A model generated the notes under the pieces. The model was not told the origin of the DNA, did not search any database, and saw only the letters and a program-made list of their open reading frames with translations. DNA of 9,560 nt from JAJNNC01 sp038232695. GTDB taxonomy: Bacteria > Bacteroidota > Bacteroidia > Cytophagales > Cyclobacteriaceae. Position numbers and translations under genes: made by a program. Positions 1 to 7,094 of this stretch are shown here, in pieces. How positions within the stretch are numbered: the stretch's first letter is position 1; each line of letters starts with the position of its first letter. The DNA is taken from NCBI GenBank assembly GCA_038232695.1, contig JBBSNI010000207.1:1-9560 (forward strand). The letters run 5' to 3'.

Positions 1-520
1 CATCCGCGCCCGGGTAGAAGGGCTGCGCGATTTTGGTCCGGCTTTGAGTCCGTTTAATTCTTTCCTCATGTTACAGGGGTTAGAAACACTCTCGCTGCGG
101 GTAGAAAGAACCGTAGAGAATGCGCTGGTGCTGGCGCAATGGCTGGAGCAGCGCGAAGAGGTAGAAAGCGTCAACTACCCGGGCCTATCTTCCAGCCAAT
201 ACCACGATCTGGCGAAGAAATATCTGAAGCGGGGTTTTGGCGGGGTACTTACCTTTACGCTGAAAGGCGACCTGGAAAAAGCCAAAAAGTTTGTCAACAG
301 CCTCAAACTGCTCAGCCACCTGGCCAATGTGGGCGACGCCAAGACGCTGATCATCCACCCGGCTTCTACTACGCACTCGCAACTCAGCGAGGAGGAGCAA
401 CAGCACTCCGGCGTAGACCCTACGCAGTTGAGAATATCAGCAGGCATTGAACACATCGACGACATCAAAGCCGACTTGGAGCAGGCATTTGAGCAGGTAT
501 CCGATGCCGTACTGGTGTAA
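1..520 (+). CDS. metY: O-acetylhomoserine sulfhydrylase, C-terminal part (5' truncated)
   Basis: This is the C-terminal 172 residues of a PLP-dependent Cys/Met-metabolism enzyme; the first complete codon is at base 2 and the gene starts before the window. The family makes L-homocysteine from O-acetyl-L-homoserine and sulfide in the cytoplasm. Visible signatures are the segment GDAKTLIIHPASTTH (about fragment residues 111-125) and the closing LRISAGIEHIDDI, whose Arg (fragment residue 144) is the family's substrate-carboxylate ligand. The PLP lysine lies upstream of the window. Full-length members are about 430 residues, so roughly 60% is missing only because of the window edge. A TTG at base 44 is an internal Leu codon, not a start. 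metX follows after 5 bases, which favours a sulfhydrylase over cystathionine gamma-synthase or gamma-lyase, although those close relatives cannot be fully excluded from this fragment. Confidence 0.9.
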   Translation, partial: IRARVEGLRDFGPALSPFNSFLMLQGLETLSLRVERTVENALVLAQWLEQREEVESVNYPGLSSSQYHDLAKKYLKRGFGGVLTFTLKGDLEKAKKFVNSLKLLSHLANVGDAKTLIIHPASTTHSQLSEEEQQHSGVDPTQLRISAGIEHIDDIKADLEQAFEQVSDAVLV

Positions 521-525
521 AAAAC

Positions 526-1569
526 ATGTTGCATACAGAGGATTTTCAATACCAACCATCTTTTGAACTGGAACTGGGCGGCTCGCTGCCCGGCTTCCAG
601 CTTCGGTTTACCACCTTCGGCAGCATGAACCGGGACAAGACCAATGTGGTATGGGTGTGCCATGCCCTGACGGGTAACGCCAACGTCCTGGACTGGTGGC
701 CGGGCTTGTTTGGTAAAGGAATGTTGTATGATCCTGAGCAGTATTTTATTATCTGTGCCAACATGCTTGGCTCCTGCTATGGCTCTACCGGTCCACTGTC
801 TGTCAATCCGTTGACGCGGCAGCCTTTTTATCACGATTTTCCGGTGTTGACCAACCGCGATATGTTGCGCAGTTTTGACTTGTTGCGGCAGCACTTATGC
901 ATTGCCCGGATTGATACACTTATTGGCGGTTCTATGGGTGGGCAGCACGCCCTGGAGTGGAGCATTATGCACCCTGATTGCGTAACAAACCTCATACAGA
1001 TCGCTTCCAATGCGCAGCATTCGCCCTGGGGCATTGCCTTTAACGAAACGCAGCGCATGGCCATTGAGCAGGATGCTACCTGGCAACATAACCACCCGGA
1101 CGCCGGACTGAACGGTATGAAAACCGCCCGCGCCATCGCCTTGCTCTCTTACCGCCACTACCGCACGTACGAGAAGACACAAAGCGAAGACGCCGACGCC
1201 CCCACCGACCACTACCGCGCTTCCTCTTACCAGCAGTACCAGGGAGAAAAGCTGGCGCGGCGGTTCAATGCTTTTAGTTATTGGACGCTCTCCAAAGCGA
1301 TGGACTCCCACCATGTCGGCCGTGACCGTGGCGGCATTGTCAGGGCGATTCAGGCTGTCAAAGCCCGTTGTCTTTTTGTGGGAATGAAAACCGATCTGTT
1401 GTTTCCGCTAATCGAGCAGGAATTTCTGGCGCACCATGTGCCGAAAGCGACCCTCAGCGTCCTGGATTCTGACTACGGGCATGATGGATTTTTGATAGAA
1501 ACTGCTAAACTTACCGAAGCCATTACAGCCTTTTATGATAAGACGCCTCAGGCTGCGCTGGAGAAGTAG
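526..1569 (+). CDS. metX: Homoserine O-acetyltransferase
   Basis: This 347-residue alpha/beta hydrolase-fold enzyme transfers acetyl from acetyl-CoA to L-homoserine, the first committed step of methionine synthesis, giving the substrate of the upstream metY product. Near the N-terminus is HALTGNA (residues 46-52). The nucleophile elbow GGSMGG places the catalytic Ser at 136. The acid is Asp290 in KTDLLFP and the base is His319 in YGHDGF. All three triad members and the expected spacing are present, and the length is normal for the family (about 340-380). The ATG at 526 lies 5 bases after the metY stop, so the pair is almost certainly co-transcribed; no purine-rich Shine-Dalgarno motif is evident, as is usual in Bacteroidota. 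Some MetX homologues use succinyl-CoA; acyl preference was not determined here, but the metY neighbour makes acetyl most likely. Confidence 0.95.
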   Translation: MLHTEDFQYQPSFELELGGSLPGFQLRFTTFGSMNRDKTNVVWVCHALTGNANVLDWWPGLFGKGMLYDPEQYFIICANMLGSCYGSTGPLSVNPLTRQPFYHDFPVLTNRDMLRSFDLLRQHLCIARIDTLIGGSMGGQHALEWSIMHPDCVTNLIQIASNAQHSPWGIAFNETQRMAIEQDATWQHNHPDAGLNGMKTARAIALLSYRHYRTYEKTQSEDADAPTDHYRASSYQQYQGEKLARRFNAFSYWTLSKAMDSHHVGRDRGGIVRAIQAVKARCLFVGMKTDLLFPLIEQEFLAHHVPKATLSVLDSDYGHDGFLIETAKLTEAITAFYDKTPQAALEK

Positions 1570-1616
1570 GGATCATACCGTGGAAAGATTTTCAGCAAAT
1601 AACGGTAGAGATGTTG

Positions 1617-1624
1617 TAACTTCG
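1617..1624 (+). promoter_or_regulatory. Possible -7 element ahead of the K+ channel gene
   Basis: The octamer TAACTTCG differs by one base from the Bacteroidota -7 consensus TAnnTTTG and sits 40 bases before the channel start, inside the 95-base gap after metX. No TTG is found at the usual 19-21 bases upstream, so half of the promoter is missing and the call is weak. The gap size itself suggests that the channel gene has its own promoter or a loosely coupled transcript. Confidence 0.3.
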
Positions 1625-1664
1625 CGTGGCTTAGTCGGCAAACAAATTTCTGCTAAACCCTTAC

Positions 1665-2711
1665 ATGAAGCTGCGCATCCCTGATTTTTTTCGTGTCTGG
1701 CAACAACTCAAACTCAGTAAACTTGCTTTCGGACTGATCCTGCTCACTATCAGCGTTATTTTTGGACAAGCCGGGTTTATTTACCTGGAAGGTTATTCGC
1801 CGCTGGAAGCCCTGTACATGACCGTTATTACGCTTTCTACCGTCGGCTTTTCGGAGGTAAAACCGCTTTCTACCAACGGGCGTATCTTCACCGTGTTTTA
1901 CATTTTGTTTAATCTTGGTATCTTCGCTTACGCTCTGAGCATTTTTACCACCTACATCGTAGAGGGCGAATTCCGGCAGCTATTTAACACCTACCTCACC
2001 AGCAAGCGTGTGCAGCGAATGAACAACCATATTATTGTGTGCGGTTACGGCCGCAACGGCGTCCGAACCTGTAGCGAACTGCTCAAAGGCAACCGGGCTT
2101 TTGTGCTGGTAGAACAGGATGCCGACCTGGTAGAAGAATTTCCCGGCGATGCCCGTTTCCAGTACCTCATCGGCGATGCAACGACCGACGATACCTTGCT
2201 GGCAGCCGGTATCGAGCGTGCCGAAGCGCTGATCACTACCCTGCCGCGCGATGCTGATAATGTTTTTATCACCCTCACCGCCCGTCAGCTTAACCCCAAG
2301 GTCTACATCATTGCCCGGGTGTCGGACGAGAGTTCAGAAACGAAGCTGTACCGGGCGGGCGCCGACAAGGTGGTCATGCCCGACGCTATCGGCGGCATTC
2401 ATATGGCGCAGCTTATTACCAAGCCGGACGTTATTGAGTTTCTCAACCTGCTGACAGGCGTGAGCAGCGAGCATCTGCGATTGGAAGACTTTACCTACGA
2501 AGAATTTAAAGATGAGTACAAAGGCAAAACGATCCGTGAACTGAATATCCGCAAGCGATCCGGGGTCACGGTTATCGGATTCAAAAACAAGCTTACAGGT
2601 TTTGCTTTTAATCCGCCAGGCGATCTGAGGCTATCCCAGGGAGATACCATGATCATCATAGGCAATGTGAAAGATGTAGAAAGTTTCAAATCACACTTTG
2701 CCAAATCATAA
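1665..2711 (+). CDS. Two-TM potassium channel with cytoplasmic RCK (TrkA-N/TrkA-C) domains
   Basis: This 348-residue inner-membrane protein has the build of MthK/GsuK-type ligand-gated K+ channels. Residues about 18-40 form the first membrane helix and 45-58 the pore helix. The selectivity filter TVGFS is at 59-63, and residues about 73-97 form the second helix. The RCK N-lobe follows from about 121, with a Rossmann loop GYGRNG (127-132), an acidic Glu150 at the end of the second strand (typical of NAD binding) and GDAT at 170-173. A TrkA-C lobe covers about 265-348. It should move K+ through the membrane under control of a nucleotide or ion bound to the RCK ring. The filter has Phe and Ser where classic channels have Tyr and Gly, so strict K+ selectivity should not be assumed. 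The ATG at 1665 gives the expected short cytoplasmic N-terminus. ligA begins 46 bases downstream. Confidence 0.88.
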   Translation: MKLRIPDFFRVWQQLKLSKLAFGLILLTISVIFGQAGFIYLEGYSPLEALYMTVITLSTVGFSEVKPLSTNGRIFTVFYILFNLGIFAYALSIFTTYIVEGEFRQLFNTYLTSKRVQRMNNHIIVCGYGRNGVRTCSELLKGNRAFVLVEQDADLVEEFPGDARFQYLIGDATTDDTLLAAGIERAEALITTLPRDADNVFITLTARQLNPKVYIIARVSDESSETKLYRAGADKVVMPDAIGGIHMAQLITKPDVIEFLNLLTGVSSEHLRLEDFTYEEFKDEYKGKTIRELNIRKRSGVTVIGFKNKLTGFAFNPPGDLRLSQGDTMIIIGNVKDVESFKSHFAKS

Positions 2712-2726
2712 ATAGCTGTATTTTTA
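2698..2726 (+). promoter_or_regulatory. Possible Bacteroidota promoter for ligA
   Basis: TTG (2698-2700) and TATTTTTA (2719-2726) are 18 bases apart, close to the TTG-N19-TAnnTTTG layout; only the last base of the -7 box misses. The -33 element lies inside the last codons of the channel gene. Transcription would begin near 2731-2733, about 26 bases ahead of the GTG start of ligA. AT-rich intergenic sequence makes chance matches likely, so this is tentative. Confidence 0.38.
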
Positions 2727-2757
2727 CTTTTTATATGCCATTAAACAAAGTAAACCG

Positions 2758-4791
2758 GTGATCAAGCAAAACATTATCACAGAGGAGGAAGCCAGGCTCA
2801 GGATCAAAGAGCTTACCGATAAGATCAACCATTACAACCATCAGTATTACCAGGAAAGCATCTCTGAAATCTCTGACTATGCCTTTGACCAACTGTTGAG
2901 CGAACTGATCGGCTTGGAGGAAGCTTTTCCTGCCTTGCGCTCCCACGATTCGCCCACCTTGCGTGTCGGCGGCACCATCACCAAAGCATTCCCGACGGTA
3001 TACCACGACCAGCCAATGCTTTCGCTGAGCAATACCTACTCCGAAGAAGAACTGCTAGAGTTTGACCAAAGGGTTGCCAAAGCGTTGAATGACAATCCTT
3101 ACATATACTGCTGCGAACTCAAATTCGACGGCGTAGCCATCAGCCTGCTCTACGAAAACGGACTGCTCACCCGGGCAGTCACCCGGGGCGACGGCGTCCG
3201 CGGCGATGATATTACTCACAACGCCCGCACCATCCGCAGCCTGCCTTTACGTGCCAAAGGATCAAACCTTCCCGGCAGGTTTGAGGTGCGCGGCGAAGTA
3301 TTCATGCCCCGTCCCGTGTTTGAAGAAATCAATATTCTGAGAGAAGAAGCTGGCGAGCCGCTGCTGGCCAATCCGCGCAACGCTACTTCGGGTACCCTCA
3401 AGATGCAGGACTCTGCTATCGTGGCCCGGCGCAAGCTGGACTGCTACGTCTATGCATTGGCAGGAGAAGAACTGCCGGCACAAACGCACGAAGAGGCCAT
3501 CCACTACCTGGAGCAGTGGGGGTTCAACGTATCGCCAACCTACCGCAAATGCAGCGATATTCAAAAAGTGTTTGCTTATATACAGGATTGGGAAACCCGC
3601 CGCCTGACCCTGCCGCTGGACACCGACGGCATCGTCGTAAAGGTCAACGACCAACAGCAGCAGCGCATCCTGGGCAACACAGCCAAAAGTCCGCGCTGGG
3701 CGATTGCCTACAAATACAAAGCGATGAGCGCCGCGACCGTTCTGGAAAGCATCAGCTACCAGGTAGGCCGTACCGGTGCCATTACGCCGGTAGCCTGTCT
3801 GAAGCCTGTATCGCTGGCAGGCACGGTTGTCAAACGGGCTTCCCTGCACAATGCCAATGAGATTGTCCGCCTGGATTTGCGCCTGGGCGATACTGTATTG
3901 GTAGAAAAAGGTGGCGAGATCATCCCGAAAGTAACCGCTGTAGACCTGAACAAACGCCCGGCCCATAGCCAGCCGGTTACTTATATAACGCATTGCCCTG
4001 ACTGCGGCACGCGGCTGGTCCGGGAGGAAGATGAAGCGCAACATTTTTGCCCGAACACAACGGGCTGCCCACCGCAGATCAAAGGGCGGCTGGAGCATTT
4101 CATCCAGCGCAAAGCGATGAACATTGATAGCATGGGCAAAGAAACGGTCGCCCTGCTCTACGAAAAAGGACTGGTACACAACTCTGCCGACCTGTACCAG
4201 CTACGCTATGAAGATGTGTTTGCGCTGGAAGGTTTTAAAGATTTATCTACCCAAAACCTGCTCCAGGGGATAGAAGCCTCCAAACAGATTCCTTTTGAAA
4301 ACGTTTTGTTTGCACTGGGCATCCGCCATGTAGGCAAAACGGTCGCTGAGAAGCTGGCCAGGCATTTCCATACCATAGACCGTATCACGGAGGCTTCTTA
4401 CGAGGAACTGGTGGAGGTGCCTGAAATAGGAGACCGTATCGCCCACAGCATCCGGCACTTCTTCCAGGACGAAGTCAACCAAAAGATGATCGCGCAGCTA
4501 CGCGAGGCAGGCGTACAATTGGCTGTTGCCGACCAGGAGAAAACACAGGAAAGCAACGCGCTGCAAGGAAAATCTTTTGTCGTATCGGGCGTATTTGAAA
4601 ACTTTAGCCGGGAAGCGCTGAAAGAAAAGATCATTACAAATGGTGGACAGGTGATCTCGGCGGTATCTGCCAAACTGGATTATCTGCTGGCAGGAGAGAA
4701 GATGGGTCCTGCCAAACGCCAGAAAGCAACCAAGCTGGGGGTGAAGATCATTTCCGAGCAGGAATTTATGGATATGCTGGCAACATCTTAA
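2758..4791 (+). CDS. ligA: NAD-dependent DNA ligase
   Basis: This 677-residue enzyme seals nicks in DNA using NAD+ (replication, Okazaki fragment joining, repair) and is of normal family length. The N-terminal Ia domain with HYNHQYY and SEISD binds NMN (residues 25-40). SLSNTY is at 89-94. The adenylation motif KFDG gives the AMP-accepting Lys122, and DGIVVK (290-295) is the second lysine motif. Four Zn ligands are present: Cys413, Cys416, Cys431 and Cys437. Helix-hairpin-helix repeats follow at about 450-590, then a BRCT domain at about 600-677. All expected parts are intact. The start codon is GTG: no ATG, GTG or TTG occurs further upstream in this frame back through the intergenic gap, and the protein aligns with the family from this point. 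An out-of-frame 8-codon ORF (2735-2761) ends across this GTG, which may couple translation. Confidence 0.97.
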   Translation: MIKQNIITEEEARLRIKELTDKINHYNHQYYQESISEISDYAFDQLLSELIGLEEAFPALRSHDSPTLRVGGTITKAFPTVYHDQPMLSLSNTYSEEELLEFDQRVAKALNDNPYIYCCELKFDGVAISLLYENGLLTRAVTRGDGVRGDDITHNARTIRSLPLRAKGSNLPGRFEVRGEVFMPRPVFEEINILREEAGEPLLANPRNATSGTLKMQDSAIVARRKLDCYVYALAGEELPAQTHEEAIHYLEQWGFNVSPTYRKCSDIQKVFAYIQDWETRRLTLPLDTDGIVVKVNDQQQQRILGNTAKSPRWAIAYKYKAMSAATVLESISYQVGRTGAITPVACLKPVSLAGTVVKRASLHNANEIVRLDLRLGDTVLVEKGGEIIPKVTAVDLNKRPAHSQPVTYITHCPDCGTRLVREEDEAQHFCPNTTGCPPQIKGRLEHFIQRKAMNIDSMGKETVALLYEKGLVHNSADLYQLRYEDVFALEGFKDLSTQNLLQGIEASKQIPFENVLFALGIRHVGKTVAEKLARHFHTIDRITEASYEELVEVPEIGDRIAHSIRHFFQDEVNQKMIAQLREAGVQLAVADQEKTQESNALQGKSFVVSGVFENFSREALKEKIITNGGQVISAVSAKLDYLLAGEKMGPAKRQKATKLGVKIISEQEFMDMLATS

Positions 4792-4801
4792 AAATAGTAT
4801 T

Positions 4802-5329
4802 ATGACATCTATAAAAAAATTGATCATTCGCTTCCAGTTGCCTGCCCTGCTCAAAAAGAGCCAGGTGAAAAGGCAAACGGTCAACTACGACAGTGCTTTT
4901 CGCATCGGGGTACTCGTTACGCTCCATGACCACGAAAAGCAGCATACGGTAGATGGCTTCATCGACCGGCTTATTGCAGACCATAAAGAGGTTCAGGTGT
5001 TATGTTATGACAAGCGGAGGGCGCGCAACAAGATCTTTGGCTACCTGCAATTTACCAGCAAAGACATCTCGCTATGGGGCAAATTCAACACAGAACACGT
5101 CATTGATTTTATCAACAATGACTTTGACTACCTGATGCACCTGGACGTAGAGTCTGATGAAGTGCTGGACAAGATCCTGTGCCTGAGCCGGAGCAAATGC
5201 CGGGTAGGAAGAGACCAGGAAGCCCACCGGGCTTTTTATGAACTGATGGTGAAAGCGACTTCCCTGGAAGAGATGTGCGACATGATGCTGCACTATGTAA
5301 AAATCGTTTCCGTCAGGGAAAAAGTATAA
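4802..5329 (+). CDS. Conserved protein of unknown function (DUF6913-like)
   Basis: This is a 175-residue soluble protein with no signal peptide or membrane helix. The N-terminus is basic (MTSIKKL, then LKKSQVKRQ at 18-25). A likely alpha/beta fold follows: a hydrophobic strand FRIGVLVTL (33-41), a helix, strand VQVLCYD (64-70), the stretch SLWGKF (90-95), DFDYLMHLD (107-115) and a C-terminal helix. The pattern of a GVL strand, a helix, a 'W-G-K' segment and 'DFDYLI-L' resembles a Bacteroidota-restricted family that I recall as DUF6913; that assignment is from memory. The start lies 10 bases after the ligA stop and a terminator follows directly, so it is probably the last gene of a ligA transcript. 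In this setting a role linked to replication or cell growth is conceivable, but nothing in the sequence shows it. No catalytic motif is recognised. Confidence 0.8.
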   Translation: MTSIKKLIIRFQLPALLKKSQVKRQTVNYDSAFRIGVLVTLHDHEKQHTVDGFIDRLIADHKEVQVLCYDKRRARNKIFGYLQFTSKDISLWGKFNTEHVIDFINNDFDYLMHLDVESDEVLDKILCLSRSKCRVGRDQEAHRAFYELMVKATSLEEMCDMMLHYVKIVSVREKV

Positions 5330-5334
5330 AAACA

Positions 5335-5361
5335 AAAAAGGCAATCAAACATTGCCTTTTT
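5335..5361. terminator. Bidirectional intrinsic terminator
   Basis: A perfect 11-bp stem (AAAAAGGCAAT at 5335-5345 with ATTGCCTTTTT at 5351-5361) encloses the loop CAAAC. It starts 6 bases after the stop of the plus-strand gene ending at 5329 and lies 18 bases beyond the stop of the minus-strand gene ending at 5379. The A-tract on one side and T-tract on the other give a U-run in either direction, so it can end both converging transcripts. Confidence 0.85.
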
Positions 5362-5378
5362 AATAACATCGCGACAGG

Positions 5379-5555
5379 TTATGCTGTGTTTTTCATATCC
5401 TGCACCTCTATCCTGATTTCCTGGGATAGGTTTTTCAATTCCTGCATCCCTTTTCTGACGCGGGTGCCGGCTGCTTGATTTTTCTTGTCATAAAATTTTT
5501 CAAAATCACCTTCCAGTGACATGACCAGATCTCTGAGTTCATCAAATCTTTTCAT
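5379..5555 (-). CDS. Small histone H1-like protein
   Basis: This 58-residue protein starts at the ATG whose complement is 5553-5555. An in-frame start at 5627 would add 24 hydrophobic residues with no family resemblance and would place the likely promoter inside the gene, so the shorter form is preferred. It begins MKRFDELRDLV, is strongly helical, and contains the segment KKNQAAGTRVRKGMQELKNL (24-43). This segment resembles the N-terminal region of chlamydial Hc1 (GNKAAAQRVR...LEK) and of the very short proteins labelled histone H1 in Bacteroidota. Unlike Hc1 it has no Lys/Ala-rich tail, and acidic and basic residues are mixed, so DNA binding is uncertain; a helical oligomer is equally possible. 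It is the second gene on the minus strand after the acyltransferase gene, 98 bases downstream of it, and ends at a shared terminator. Confidence 0.75.
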   Translation of the reverse strand: MKRFDELRDLVMSLEGDFEKFYDKKNQAAGTRVRKGMQELKNLSQEIRIEVQDMKNTA

Positions 5556-5597
5556 AGCTAAGTTTAGTTGTATGATATAAAAAATGTTGTTTTGATG

Positions 5598-5627
5598 GCA
5601 ATATAGGCTAATAAGCGATAGAATCAA
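5598..5627 (-). promoter_or_regulatory. Possible promoter of the histone H1-like gene
   Basis: On the minus strand TTG (complement of 5625-5627) is followed after exactly 19 bases by TATATTGC (complement of 5598-5605). The spacing is ideal for Bacteroidota; the -7 box keeps TA and the first two T bases of TAnnTTTG but misses the last two. It lies in the AT-rich gap between the two minus-strand genes, about 45 bases upstream of the start codon. Confidence 0.4.
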
Positions 5628-5653
5628 TAGAATAACCTAAAAAATGCCTTATT

Positions 5654-6901
5654 TTATTGAAATGCAGCCGCTAATTGACCCTTTTTGTAGATGCCAGCCT
5701 CCAGTTTTTCCTTGATAGCTTCAAAAGCCGTGATGGTTTCCCTGACATCTGCCAGCGTATGAGAAGCCGTTGGAATGATACGCAGCATGATAATATCTTT
5801 AGGCACTACCGGGTAGATCACTACCGAGCAGAAGATGTTAAAATTCTCCCGCAGGTCATACGCCAGGGCCGCCGCTTCGCCTACGCCGCCGTTCAGGATG
5901 ACGGGCGTCACAGGTGAGGTGGTGGTGCCTATATTAAACCCCTTTTCCCGCAGTCCCGACTGTAAAGCGTTGACGACCGTCCATAGCTTCTCCCGTAGTT
6001 CAGGCATTGTCTTGAGCATTTCCAGCCTTTTGAGCGCGCCTTCTACAAAAATCATGGGCAGTGACTTGGCAAAGATCTGTGAGCGGGTATTGTATCGCAG
6101 AAACTGTATCGCGCGTTCTTCGCCAGCCACAAAAGCGCCAATGCTGGCCATAGACTTGGCAAAGGTAGAGAAGTAGAGGTCTATGCCATCCTGTACGCCC
6201 TGCGCTTCGCCGGCACCGGCACCCGAAGCGCCCATGGTGCCGAAGCCATGCGCATCGTCTACCAGCAGCCGGAAGTCATATTGTTTTTTCAGGGCAATGA
6301 TTTCTTTCAAAGCGCCCATATTGCCGGACATACCAAAGACACCTTCGGTAATGACCAGCACACCGCCACCGCTTTCATTGGCAAGGCGGGTAGCGCGGCC
6401 TAATTGTTCTTCCAGCTTGCTCACGTCGTTGTGAGGGTAAACAATGCGTTTGCCCATATGCAGCCGCACCCCATCTACGATACAGGCATGAGATTCGGCA
6501 TCATACACGATCACATCTTTGCGGTCTACCATCGCATCAATGAGCGATAAAATGCCCTGGTAGCCGTAGTTGAGCAGCATGGCGCTTTCTTTTTGTACAA
6601 AATCGGCCAAAACGCACTCCAAGGCGTCGTGTTTGTCGCTGTTGCCCGACATCATGCGGGCGCCCATAGGATACGCTGACCCCCATTTTTCGGCAGCTTT
6701 GTTATCCGCTTTTCTTACTTCAGGATGGTTGGCAAGCCCCAGGTAGTTGTTCAGGCTCCAGGTGAGTACTTCTTTGCCGCGAAACTTCATGCGCGGCGCG
6801 ATCTCACCCTCCAGCTTCGGAAACATAAAATAGCCTTCTTCCACATCGGCATGTTTGCCCAAAGGGCCCATATCTACCGTAAATTTCTCAAATAAATCCA
6901 C
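5654..6901 (-). CDS. PLP-dependent alpha-oxoamine synthase, serine palmitoyltransferase-like
   Basis: This 415-residue fold-type I PLP enzyme belongs to the family (serine palmitoyltransferase, 2-amino-3-ketobutyrate CoA ligase, 8-amino-7-oxononanoate synthase) that condenses an amino acid with an acyl thioester and releases CO2. Visible residues are NNYLGLANHP (51-60), the PLP-stacking His138 in DAESHAC, DDAHGFG with Asp215 and His218, and the Schiff-base Lys249 in FSTFAKS. The N-terminal 30 residues (GPLGKHA, EGYFMFPKLEG) match my memory of the Bacteroidota subgroup annotated as serine palmitoyltransferase, which starts sphingolipid synthesis. A cysteate acyltransferase for sulfonolipids is a close alternative. 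No bioF or tdh partner is nearby, which argues against biotin or threonine roles. The start is GTG; an in-frame TAA directly precedes it, so no longer form exists. The next in-frame ATG (residue 11) would cut the conserved DLFEK start. Confidence 0.87.
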   Translation of the reverse strand: MDLFEKFTVDMGPLGKHADVEEGYFMFPKLEGEIAPRMKFRGKEVLTWSLNNYLGLANHPEVRKADNKAAEKWGSAYPMGARMMSGNSDKHDALECVLADFVQKESAMLLNYGYQGILSLIDAMVDRKDVIVYDAESHACIVDGVRLHMGKRIVYPHNDVSKLEEQLGRATRLANESGGGVLVITEGVFGMSGNMGALKEIIALKKQYDFRLLVDDAHGFGTMGASGAGAGEAQGVQDGIDLYFSTFAKSMASIGAFVAGEERAIQFLRYNTRSQIFAKSLPMIFVEGALKRLEMLKTMPELREKLWTVVNALQSGLREKGFNIGTTTSPVTPVILNGGVGEAAALAYDLRENFNIFCSVVIYPVVPKDIIMLRIIPTASHTLADVRETITAFEAIKEKLEAGIYKKGQLAAAFQ

Positions 6902-6954
6902 TTAAGATTAATTTTGTAATAATAAATGACTATTCTTTTTACTAAAATATCGGG

Positions 6955-6984
6955 CAAAGTTAACATTTATCGGCACGGCAGCAA
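6955..6984 (-). promoter_or_regulatory. Strong Bacteroidota promoter for the acyltransferase gene
   Basis: Reading the minus strand, TTG (complement of 6982-6984) is followed after 19 bases by TAACTTTG (complement of 6955-6962). This matches the Bacteroidota primary sigma factor consensus TTG-N19-TAnnTTTG at every specified base. Transcription should begin a few bases beyond the -7 box, near 6949, leaving an AT-rich leader of about 48 bases before the GTG start. It is the best promoter match in the window and implies constitutive, sigma-A-type expression. Confidence 0.82.
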
Positions 6985-7010
6985 TAGAAGGATAAATTTA
7001 TTTCTTTTTT

Positions 7011-7023
7011 AGCTGTATCAGCT
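7011..7023. promoter_or_regulatory. Palindrome in the divergent control region (first)
   Basis: AGCTG-TAT-CAGCT is a perfect inverted repeat with a 3-base centre. It lies 27 bases upstream of the -33 box of the minus-strand promoter and 119 bases ahead of the plus-strand gene. Its inner part, CTG-TAT-CAG, matches the ends and centre of the second palindrome at 7095-7109. A regulator site is possible, but there is no direct evidence. Confidence 0.25.
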
Positions 7024-7094
7024 TTGGATTCATGATCAAAATACCTGGCAAGCCCTGATTTGGTAACATTACTGCACTTTTCCGGTTAGTGTTG

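Noticed and set aside
175..894. 239-codon open frame on the minus strand across metY and metX
   Set aside because: It spans two well-supported plus-strand genes and their junction, and its translation is rich in Arg, Gln and Cys without family resemblance.
1576..1607. TACCGT...ACGGTA inverted repeat after metX as a terminator
   Set aside because: The arms are only 6 bp, the loop would be 20 bases and there is no U-run, so it is not distinguishable from chance.
3262..4179. 305-codon open frame on the minus strand inside ligA
   Set aside because: It is fully antisense to an intact, family-typical ligA, has no recognisable motif, and is explained by the codon bias of the real gene.
5556..5627. 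24-residue N-terminal extension of the histone-like gene starting at 5627
   Set aside because: The extension is hydrophobic, AT-rich sequence unlike the family, and it covers the likely promoter; the inner ATG at 5555 gives the conserved start.
7032..7058. 8-codon micro-ORF in the divergent gap
   Set aside because: It lies well before the plus-strand gene, overlaps no start codon or other signal, and short ORFs of this size are expected by chance.
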